DNA of 37,205 bases from Prevotella sp. Lineage in GTDB: Bacteria > Bacteroidota > Bacteroidia > Bacteroidales > Bacteroidaceae. The position numbers and the translations under genes were made by a program. Location: the NCBI GenBank assembly GCA_017508965.1, contig JAFWQT010000013.1:1-37205 (forward strand), read 5' to 3'. Below are positions 1 to 5,249 of this stretch, one piece after another (within the stretch, counting starts at the first letter, position 1; each line of letters opens with the position of its first letter). Under the pieces are notes generated by a model that ran no database searches, was not told the origin of the DNA, and was given only the letters and a program-made list of their open reading frames with translations.

Positions 1-87
1 CAGTATAGAAACCAATTTGGAGGATTGATTGAATTTTCTGTGGGTAGTATCTTCTACAAAGCCGAAGAACCAGGCTGCGGAGTCTAA
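1..87 (+). CDS. C-terminal end of a truncated upstream gene
   Basis: Frame 1 is open from the window edge for 28 codons and stops with TAA at 85-87. The tail reads QYRNQFGGLIEF, then SVGSIFYKAEEPGCGV. It is too short to assign. It ends 32 bp before the next start on the same strand, so the two could share a transcript. A chance open frame cannot be excluded. Confidence 0.4.
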   Translation, partial: QYRNQFGGLIEFSVGSIFYKAEEPGCGV

Positions 88-119
88 CTGAAAAACGATG
101 CCGAAGGCAAGCAAAGATA

Positions 120-803
120 ATGAAAAAGGCTGAATTGGAAAAAGTCATCGTTAAGTCTTTCCCCATTTTTGAACTGCTGCAGATTCGCATCGAGGGACAT
201 CGGTATCCTCGCCGGCGAATCTGTCAGCAGCGGTTAGGTTTCTTCGACACGAAGGAACATGCCGAGGATGCCATGCTTTCGACTATCGAGTTTCAAAAGC
301 GGGTATGTCAGGAAAGGAGGAAGAATTACTATGAGGACTGTTTCGGGTTCTTTCTGCTTGAGCAGTTTGTACATAATAGGGAAAGCTCATTCTATAGGAA
401 CGAACGGCCTCAGAAATGTTTCTCTTTTAACGCAGATGGGGAACTCAATGACTTTGTCGCATTGGATGAGATGGGATTGTATCGTGGTCGCAAGAAAGAG
501 GATATCCGCTTCAAAGTGGGCGACATTGTGGAGACCATTGACGGGAACTATTCTGACCTGGGCATCGTGGGTGCCCAGCCTCTCACAACAGACACTTACC
601 ACCAAATGGAAGAGGATCCCGAAGAGTGTGAGCATCCAAGCCATTTCCTCGATGAGAGTGACGACTGCTATCTGGTTTACACCCTTGGCAAAGTAGGCTC
701 ACATTTCCATCCCGTCTGCTATAGCGTATTTCCGCCAGCCCTGCCTGTTCCTGAAAGAATTGCAGCCCGACTAAAAACCTGCCTTATACAGAATAATAGT
801 TGA
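120..803 (+). CDS. Hypothetical protein, 227 aa
   Basis: I do not recognise this protein. It has no signal peptide and no membrane segment, so it is probably cytoplasmic. The N-terminal half is basic and aromatic (HRYPRRRICQQRLGFFDTKEHAEDA near residue 27, then RRKNYYEDCFGFF), with a possible helix around residues 44-70. A stretch near residues 130-150 (FKVGDIVETIDGNYSDLGIVG, here cited only as a landmark) has the look of a small beta-barrel of the 'KVGD-V' type, followed by an acidic segment rich in E and D (MEEDPEECEHPSH). It starts with ATG just after AAAGATA and is followed at once by a good terminator, so it is either a single gene or the last gene of an operon begun by the fragment at 1-87. 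Function unknown; codon use is ordinary for the window. Confidence 0.6.
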   Translation: MKKAELEKVIVKSFPIFELLQIRIEGHRYPRRRICQQRLGFFDTKEHAEDAMLSTIEFQKRVCQERRKNYYEDCFGFFLLEQFVHNRESSFYRNERPQKCFSFNADGELNDFVALDEMGLYRGRKKEDIRFKVGDIVETIDGNYSDLGIVGAQPLTTDTYHQMEEDPEECEHPSHFLDESDDCYLVYTLGKVGSHFHPVCYSVFPPALPVPERIAARLKTCLIQNNS

Positions 804-816
804 AAAAACATATATG

Positions 817-858
817 CTCCAAACTGCCTGTAAATAAAGGCGGTTTGGAGGTTTTAAT
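817..858 (+). terminator. Intrinsic terminator after the 227-aa gene
   Basis: Twelve-nt arms at 817-828 (CTCCAAACTGCC) and 839-850 (GGCGGTTTGGAG) pair with a single G-T wobble around a 10-nt A-rich loop and are followed by GTTTTAAT. This lies 13 bp past the stop codon. Confidence 0.8.
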
Positions 859-1007
859 GTAGGATGTATGTTTTTTATGTTATTATGAAGTTTAGTTCAG
901 GATTGTTTGCTGCTTTTGCAAAGTAAACTTTAGAATTCTGTTATGGACATGCAAGTCATTAAACAATAGTATTTGCTGGCTATTTGCATGGCCTATGAAA
1001 AAAATAT

Positions 1008-1141
1008 CGGATTATTTTTTGCGTATCGGTGAATTTGTTGTATTTTTACGTCGTTCCTCCGTGAAGATACTCGCTCTCGGCAAAAAAAAGAATAATTTCT
1101 TTTGTTTTACTCTCATTTATCCGAAATTTTCGTATCTTTGC
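1008..1141 (+). repeat. Promoter-associated repeat, copy 1
   Basis: This matches 3382-3501 almost base for base over about 105 nt: a shared GTATCGGTGAATTTGTTGTA block, then CGTCGTTCCTCCGTGAAGAT, then CTCGGCAAAAAAAAGAAT, ending in the promoter-like TATCTTTG at 1133-1140. Differences include one T in the TTTTTACG run, CGCTCTCGG versus CGGTCTCGG, and a longer spacer before the -7 box. The orientation is the same as copy 2. I recall similar extended promoter blocks dispersed in Prevotella genomes, but have not verified that. Confidence 0.85.
1133..1140 (+). promoter_or_regulatory. Possible -7 box (TATCTTTG) in repeat copy 1
   Basis: TATCTTTG matches the Bacteroidetes -7 consensus TAnnTTTG. The nearest upstream TTTG (1101-1104) is 28 nt away, farther than the usual 19-21, so this copy is probably weaker than the recA copy. 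It points toward a 16-codon frame and no intact gene. Confidence 0.4.
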
Positions 1142-1164
1142 CAAACAATTAGTTGTGATGAACT

Positions 1165-1215
1165 ATGTTTGAGCAGGAAATAAAGCATTATGAGGAAGTG
1201 CGATGCGAATCTTGA
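1165..1215 (+). pseudogene. Possible 5' remnant of a lost gene, 16 codons
   Basis: ATG at 1165 opens a frame reading MFEQEIKHYEEVRCES and stopping with TGA. It sits 24 nt after the TATCTTTG box of repeat copy 1, where a start codon would be expected, and the peptide is hydrophilic and helix-like. It could be the decapitated beginning of a gene whose remainder was lost, a leader peptide, or chance. Confidence 0.2.
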
Positions 1216-1262
1216 AGAAGACTGATTTCCTAGAAACATAACAACACCAGTTCGACAATCGG

Positions 1263-1286
1263 GCGTTCTCCTAAATAGGGGAACGC
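1263..1286. repeat. Short hairpin
   Basis: GCGTTCTCC (1263-1271) and GGGGAACGC (1278-1286) pair with one G-T wobble around TAAATA. No T-run follows, so a terminator role is unlikely. Confidence 0.5.
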
Positions 1287-1337
1287 ATGTGCCTATAAGC
1301 CTTCGCGCGCACGAAAAAGTATTTTCTTCAAAAAAAA

Positions 1338-1405
1338 TGCCACTTTGCCACTTGCCCGGTGTTTATCAGGGTTCGCGCGGTGGCATTATGGTGGCATTAG
1401 TGGCA
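1338..1405. repeat. TGCCAC / GTGGCA cluster
   Basis: TGCCAC occurs at 1338 and 1346, and its reverse complement GTGGCA at 1380, 1391 and 1400. Between them is GGTGTTTATCAGGGTT, the first of three related modules: the second is at about 1466-1489 in reverse orientation and the third at about 1850-1872 in forward orientation. Repeated, symmetrically placed hexamers suggest a protein-binding cluster or a foldable transcript. Confidence 0.6.
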
Positions 1406-1452
1406 TTTTCGGGCGATTTTGGTGAAAATATTGGTATAGAATTTTTCGTTTT

Positions 1453-1571
1453 AAGGGTGTAAGGGTGCGGAACCCCGATAAACACTGGGCTTGCACCCTT
1501 ATTCAGAGGGTGTCAAGGGTGTCATAAGGGTGTAAGGAGTATATCCACCACAGCCCTCCCTGAATAGGGAG
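1453..1571. repeat. Inverted-repeat arm A of a foldback region
   Basis: This arm is the diverged reverse complement of 1777-1888. Shared blocks are AAGGGTGTAAGGGTGC, ACCCCGATAAACAC-GGGC, TTGCACCC, GAGGGTGTCAAGGGTG, a further GGGTGTAA, and the end block CAGCCCTC. Inside the arm GGGTG recurs, giving a G-rich strand. The arm runs into a small hairpin at 1554-1573 (CCCTCCC, TGAATA, GGGAGGG). Confidence 0.8.
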
Positions 1572-1582
1572 GGAGTTTATTG

Positions 1583-1604
1583 TTAGGGTTAGGGTTTGGG
1601 TTAG
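1583..1604 (+). repeat. Telomere-like TTAGGG tract
   Basis: Three and a half imperfect hexamer units of the type TTAGGG/TTTGGG. In a bacterium this is most likely a simple repeat, but it adds G-rich strand character just before the palindrome. Confidence 0.6.
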
Positions 1605-1608
1605 CGTT

Positions 1609-1692
1609 GAAAATTCTCTAGAGAATTTTCGCCAAAACATCATCGGAAGGGCTGCAAACTATCATCGGAAGGAATAAATTCTCTAGAAAATT
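1609..1692. repeat. 22-nt palindrome, twin 12-nt repeats and a partial palindrome
   Basis: Positions 1609-1630 form a perfect 22-nt palindrome centred on CTCTAGAG. The 12-mer ATCATCGGAAGG follows at 1639-1650 and again at 1661-1672, a period of 22 nt (two helical turns). AATTCTCTAGAAAATT at 1677-1692 is a second, imperfect copy of the palindrome core. The layout palindrome-repeat-repeat-palindrome resembles an operator, recombination core or iteron site; no protein partner is evident. Confidence 0.75.
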
Positions 1693-1776
1693 ATGTTTGT
1701 TCTCACGCTGAGCAAACGGATTTCACAGAGTTGTAGTCTTATTGGGCTTCTAATCAAGGCACGTAGGTATTAACTC

Positions 1777-1888
1777 TCTCCCTTAAAGAGGGCTGGGGTG
1801 GGGGTTACACCCTCCTGTCACCCTTGACACCCTCTATAATAGGGTGCAAGCCCTGTGTTTATCGGGGTTTTAGCACCCTTACACCCTC
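1777..1888. repeat. Inverted-repeat arm B of a foldback region
   Basis: This arm is the reverse complement of arm A (1453-1571) with scattered mismatches, separated from it by about 205 bp. It ends about 85 bp before the stop codon of the minus-strand ATPase gene, so a readthrough transcript of that gene would contain both arms and could fold back on itself. Confidence 0.8.
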
Positions 1889-1972
1889 AAACGGGAAAAA
1901 TTATATATGGAAAAAGCTGAAAAATAGTCAGGCGTGGCGAAATTGCAGACTTTCTTTACCGAGTGTGAGACC

Positions 1973-3169
1973 TCAGTACAATAGGCCTACAAGCCATAAA
2001 GGCAACTTCTTGCCGACCGGGAATTCCATGGAGTCGGCCAGGATATATGAGTCTGGAATGTCAGCTATCTGATCGAAAGTCTTGTCTTTTCCCCCTACCT
2101 CAAGGGTAATGCTACCATCTATCAGGAAATCGCCTTGGGTCTTTCCGTATTCCACTGTGTGGCCTACTGAAAGTTGATTCACGACGAAGCACTCTCTCAG
2201 GGTGCCGACGTTCTGTTCTGTCCCAAGAGCAAAAAGCATGTTAGGATTATGGACATAGATTTTATCGGGTTTCTGCATTTTAGTTACCGATTTGTTGTCG
2301 GCATATAGCAAATGTAACAATTCTGCTTTTTTCATGCTTGAGAGATAACTCAGGACTGTGGTCTTGTTGATTTCCAAATAGGAGGAAAGTTTGGCTATAT
2401 TCACATCGTAGGGAAGGTTGTTGGCTAGAAACAGCATCATGGCCTTCAGTTTGCGGGTATAGGAAGCCTCCACTCCGCAAAACTGAGTCATCTCCTGGTC
2501 GATGATAAAACTGACCACATTCTCTAACCGACTGTAGTATTCCTGTTCATCGCCATCGTAAAAAGGATAGTAGCCTACACGGAGATACTCTTCAAACAGC
2601 GCCTGTGGATGACAAAGAGCGCAAACTGTATCGCACACGCCATCTGCATCTTTCAGTATCTTCTCCAGAGAGTAAACGGGCAGTTCGATGTTCTTGTAAA
2701 AATGCAGGTATTCCCGGAATGACAGGCCTGCCATGTCGTAACTGAGCACTCTACGCGACAAATCGGCATCGGCATTGAGAATCTGAATAAGCGACGAACC
2801 TGTAAATGTGATTTTCATGTCAGGCCAAAGGTCGATGATCTCTTTCACCTCCTTGCTCCATGTGGGGTATTTGTGAACCTCATCGAGGAATAGGTGTTTT
2901 CCGCCCATAATATGGAAACGCTCCGCCGTTTCAAGAAGCGTGTGGCTGGTAAAATACATGCTGTCCATCACACAATAGAGAGCCTCACCTGCATTGACAC
3001 CATATTTCTGTTTGATATACTGGCGCATGAGTGTTGTCTTGCCAACTCCACGTGAACCACGAATCGATACAAGTTGTTTCTCCCAATTGACAGACCTCAT
3101 CAACTCGCGGACAATCTCCGTACTTGTCTGCGAGATTAATATACGATGCTTTTTGAATAAAGATTCCAT
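1973..3169 (-). CDS. AAA ATPase of the DUF4143 type
   Basis: This 398-residue protein is an AAA-fold ATPase. Walker A is at residues 38-46 (GSRGVGKTT) and Walker B at 93-97 (LFLDE), followed by VHKYPTWSKE; a sensor-like TFTGSSLIQI comes later. The C-terminal half fits the DUF4143 extension with a winged-helix-like part (INKTTVLSYLSSMKKAELL) and a nuclease-like end (FLIDGSITLEVGGKDK). Members of this family are common, often present in several copies, and their role is poorly known; links to toxin or mobile-DNA functions have been proposed. It has no signal peptide or membrane segment. It is transcribed away from recA from its own promoter (3195-3226) and runs toward the foldback DNA. It is bracketed by two copies of the recA-promoter repeat, which suggests acquisition into this site. 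The ATPase identity is firm; the biological role is not. Confidence 0.88.
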   Translation of the reverse strand: MESLFKKHRILISQTSTEIVRELMRSVNWEKQLVSIRGSRGVGKTTLMRQYIKQKYGVNAGEALYCVMDSMYFTSHTLLETAERFHIMGGKHLFLDEVHKYPTWSKEVKEIIDLWPDMKITFTGSSLIQILNADADLSRRVLSYDMAGLSFREYLHFYKNIELPVYSLEKILKDADGVCDTVCALCHPQALFEEYLRVGYYPFYDGDEQEYYSRLENVVSFIIDQEMTQFCGVEASYTRKLKAMMLFLANNLPYDVNIAKLSSYLEINKTTVLSYLSSMKKAELLHLLYADNKSVTKMQKPDKIYVHNPNMLFALGTEQNVGTLRECFVVNQLSVGHTVEYGKTQGDFLIDGSITLEVGGKDKTFDQIADIPDSYILADSMEFPVGKKLPLWLVGLLY

Positions 3170-3194
3170 ACTTAACTACTCTTGTTTTCAACGG

Positions 3195-3226
3195 CAAAAA
3201 TATAAAAGTTTATTGTAATAACCAAA
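3195..3226 (-). promoter_or_regulatory. Promoter of the DUF4143 ATPase gene
   Basis: On the minus strand TTTG (3223-3226), 20 nt, then TATTTTTG (3195-3202), an exact fit to the Bacteroidetes TTTG-N19-21-TAnnTTTG layout. The start codon lies about 25 nt downstream. Confidence 0.75.
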
Positions 3227-3381
3227 TTTTGATTGAAAAAGGTTACTGCAATAAGCGATATTTCTTGATTTCGGTGATTCCGCTAAGCGTTTTCACACAC
3301 TTTTCAATGATGTAAAGAGTGCTATGGTTTGTTGTATCTTTATGTCATTCTACAATTTGTTCCTGCCGCGAAAAAAGTTTT

Positions 3382-3501
3382 GGATTTTTTTGTGTATCGG
3401 TGAATTTGTTGTATTTTACGTCGTTCCTCCGTGAAGATACTCGGTCTCGGCAAAAAAAAGAATAAATTCTTTTGTTTTGCTCTCAACTTTTTGTATCTTT
3501 G
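3382..3501 (+). repeat. Promoter-associated repeat, copy 2 (recA)
   Basis: The second copy of the repeat at 1008-1141. AAAAGAAT and ATTCTTTT (about 3457-3472) form an inverted repeat that ends on the -33 TTTG, so the -33 element lies at the edge of a potential hairpin or operator. In this copy the spacer gives a proper promoter. Confidence 0.85.
3471..3501 (+). promoter_or_regulatory. recA promoter
   Basis: TTTG at 3471-3474, 19 nt, then TATCTTTG at 3494-3501. The recA ATG follows 32 nt later. No LexA-type box was recognised. Confidence 0.8.
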
Positions 3502-3533
3502 CATGAAATAATCTAAAAATGTAAATTAACGAT

Positions 3534-4559
3534 ATGGCAAAGAAAATTGAAGAGGGGGGGGCTCAGAACCCTCAAAGCGAGAAACTGAAGGCATTGCAGG
3601 CTGCCATCGCCAAGATTGACAAGGATTTTGGTAAAGGCTCCATTATGAAGCTGGGCGACGAACATGTTGAGAATGTGGAGGTTATCCCAACCGGTAGTAT
3701 CGGACTGAATGCTGCGCTCGGCGTGGGCGGCTATCCCAAGGGACGCATTATAGAAATCTACGGTCCGGAGTCGTCGGGTAAGACTACATTGGCTATCCAT
3801 GCCATTGCTGAGGCACAGAAGGCCGGCGGTATTGCTGCCTTCATCGATGCTGAGCATGCCTTCGACCGTTTCTATGCAGCGAAGTTGGGAGTGGATGTGG
3901 AGAACCTCTGGATTTCGCAGCCCGACAATGGTGAGCAGGCCCTGCAGATTGCCGACCAGCTTATTTCTTCGGCTGCCGTTGACATCGTGGTCATCGACTC
4001 TGTGGCCGCCCTTACTCCGAAGAAGGAGATTGAGGGTGACATGGGTGACTCGGCCGTGGGTCTGCAGGCTCGTCTGATGAGTCAGGCTTTGCGCAAGCTC
4101 ACTTCCACCATTTCGAAGACGAACACTACGTGCATCTTCATCAACCAGTTGCGCGAGAAGATTGGTGTTATGTTCGGTAACCCCGAGACTACTACCGGTG
4201 GTAACGCCCTGAAGTTCTATGCATCCGTACGTCTTGACATCCGTCGTGTGTCCAGCATCAAGGACGGCGAGGACGTCATCGGTAATCAGGTGCGTGTGAA
4301 GGTGGTGAAGAACAAGGTGGCTCCTCCTTTCCGCAAATGCGAGTTTGAGATTATGTTTGGCGAGGGTATCTCGAAGATTGGTGAGATTGTGGACCTTGGC
4401 GTCGACTATGGCATTATCCAGAAGAGCGGTAGCTGGTTCTCATACGGAGGCAGCAAACTGGCTCAGGGTCGTGAGGCCGTGAAGGCGCTTCTACGCGATA
4501 ATCCCGAGCTCTGCGAAGAACTGGAAGCACAAATCATGGAAGCTATGAAGCAGAAATAA
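3534..4559 (+). CDS. recA: Recombinase RecA
   Basis: The 341-residue protein has normal RecA length. It forms ATP-dependent filaments on single-stranded DNA for strand exchange and the DNA-damage response. Walker A is at residues 77-85 (GPESSGKTT), with IDAEHAFD, the Walker B strand [11 protein letters not shown], loop 1 (EIEGDMGDS), and [28 protein letters not shown], cited as landmarks of loop 2 and the core. The C-terminus carries the usual acidic/helical tail. The start is ATG at 3534, preceded by AATTAACGAT with no strong Shine-Dalgarno site, as is normal for the phylum. Codons 7-10 contain a run of eight G (3554-3561). The gene stands alone with its own promoter and terminator; its partner recX is 13 kb away in another operon. 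Confidence 0.99.
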   Translation: MAKKIEEGGAQNPQSEKLKALQAAIAKIDKDFGKGSIMKLGDEHVENVEVIPTGSIGLNAALGVGGYPKGRIIEIYGPESSGKTTLAIHAIAEAQKAGGIAAFIDAEHAFDRFYAAKLGVDVENLWISQPDNGEQALQIADQLISSAAVDIVVIDSVAALTPKKEIEGDMGDSAVGLQARLMSQALRKLTSTISKTNTTCIFINQLREKIGVMFGNPETTTGGNALKFYASVRLDIRRVSSIKDGEDVIGNQVRVKVVKNKVAPPFRKCEFEIMFGEGISKIGEIVDLGVDYGIIQKSGSWFSYGGSKLAQGREAVKALLRDNPELCEELEAQIMEAMKQK

Positions 4560-4584
4560 CTTTTTTCAGCTATTTCTAACTAAT

Positions 4585-4620
4585 AAAGGCCTGGCAGATA
4601 AGCGTTCTGCCAGGCCTTTT
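4585..4620 (+). terminator. recA terminator
   Basis: AAAGGCCTGGCAG (4585-4597) pairs with CTGCCAGGCCTTT after a 9-nt loop and ends in TTTT. It lies between the convergent recA and flavodoxin genes. Confidence 0.9.
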
Positions 4621-4662
4621 ATGTGTTTCAGCTTTTACAAAAAACAGGAAAGAAACGGGATA

Positions 4663-5217
4663 TTATAGGCTTTTTACCCATTCCTGCAGTTCTTCCTGTG
4701 TTGTCCCGTTGAGCAGTTTTCCCGGTTTCCAGTTGATGTCGGGATAGGCGGCTTTCAGGTCATTGCATGCCTTGTCGATGTCGCTACCGCCAGAGGTGGC
4801 GAACGGTATGACCGTCTTTCCCTTCAGATCGTATTGTTCGATGAAGGTGTTGATGATGGTAGGACAGGTGTACCACCAGATGGGGAAGCCCACAAAGATG
4901 ATGTCGTAGTCGGCCATATTGTCCACTTTGCCCTTGATGGCCGGACGCGAAGACTTGTTTTGCATCTCTACCGACGAGCGGCTCTGCTTGTTACGCCAGT
5001 CGAGGTCGGCATCGGTGTAGGGCTGCTCGGGCTGGATTTCGTAGAGCGTTCCGCCGGCTGCCTGAGCCAGTTGCTGGGCGGCACCCTTGGTAACGCCTGT
5101 GGCCGAGAAATAAGCTACTAATGTCTTCATACTTTTCTGTTCTGGTTTCTTACTCTGTGAGCAGGCACTCAGACTTATTGCAAGCAGTGCCGCCATGATG
5201 AATGTGATTTTCTTCAT
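4663..5217 (-). CDS. Lipoprotein flavodoxin
   Basis: This flavodoxin-like protein is 184 residues from the chosen ATG at 5217. That start gives a lipoprotein signal (MKKITFIMAALLAISLSAC, cysteine at residue 19); the frame extends 18 codons further upstream without a better start. The mature part begins MKTLVAYFSATGVTKGAA, the FMN phosphate-binding loop, followed by DIIFVGFPIWWYTCPTIINT and TVIPFATSGGSDIDKA, the two loops that hold the flavin ring. It should carry FMN and transfer electrons. A membrane-anchored flavodoxin outside the cytoplasm is unusual; a start at the internal Met-30 would give a plain cytoplasmic flavodoxin. It lies 32 bp after the GH2 gene on the same strand, so cotranscription is likely, although the link between the two is unclear. 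Confidence 0.85.
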   Translation of the reverse strand: MKKITFIMAALLAISLSACSQSKKPEQKSMKTLVAYFSATGVTKGAAQQLAQAAGGTLYEIQPEQPYTDADLDWRNKQSRSSVEMQNKSSRPAIKGKVDNMADYDIIFVGFPIWWYTCPTIINTFIEQYDLKGKTVIPFATSGGSDIDKACNDLKAAYPDINWKPGKLLNGTTQEELQEWVKSL

Positions 5218-5249
5218 ATCGTTAAAATGATTATTGTGTTGAATATTGG

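Larger units (their letters stand above)
804..1972. other. Long non-coding region with nested repeats
   Basis: About 1.17 kb without a convincing gene. The short open frames here fall on repeat sequence and have no recognisable protein character. In order it holds a terminator (817-858), copy 1 of the recA-promoter repeat (1008-1141), a possible 16-codon remnant (1165-1215), a hairpin (1263-1286), TGCCAC/GTGGCA clusters (1338-1405), inverted-repeat arm A (1453-1571), a TTAGGG-like tract (1583-1604), a palindrome with direct repeats (1609-1692), and arm B (1777-1888). The stretch 1693-1776 shows nothing I can name. Confidence 0.75.
3170..3533. other. Divergent intergenic region, ATPase and recA
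   Basis: It holds the minus-strand ATPase promoter and, on the plus side, repeat copy 2 with the recA promoter. Between them (3230-3380) is AT-rich DNA with a loose TTGTATCTTTATG resembling a third promoter box near 3334-3346; no gene is seen. Confidence 0.7.

Noticed and set aside
995-1183. A 62-codon frame over repeat copy 1
   Set aside because: It translates a promoter repeat also present before recA; the peptide has no protein-like character.
1338-1405. CRISPR array
   Set aside because: The hexamers are short, in both orientations and irregularly spaced, with no spacer-like intervals and no cas genes.
1583-1604. TTAGGG repeats as a true telomere
   Set aside because: Three to four imperfect units inside a bacterial chromosome are a simple repeat; there is no sign of a linear end here.
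1824-2072. An 82-codon frame over arm B and the ATPase 3' end
   Set aside because: It mixes inverted-repeat DNA with the antisense of the ATPase gene.
1973-3169. Transposon helper ATPase (IstB type)
   Set aside because: The C-terminal half fits a DUF4143 protein, and no transposase or terminal inverted repeats lie alongside.
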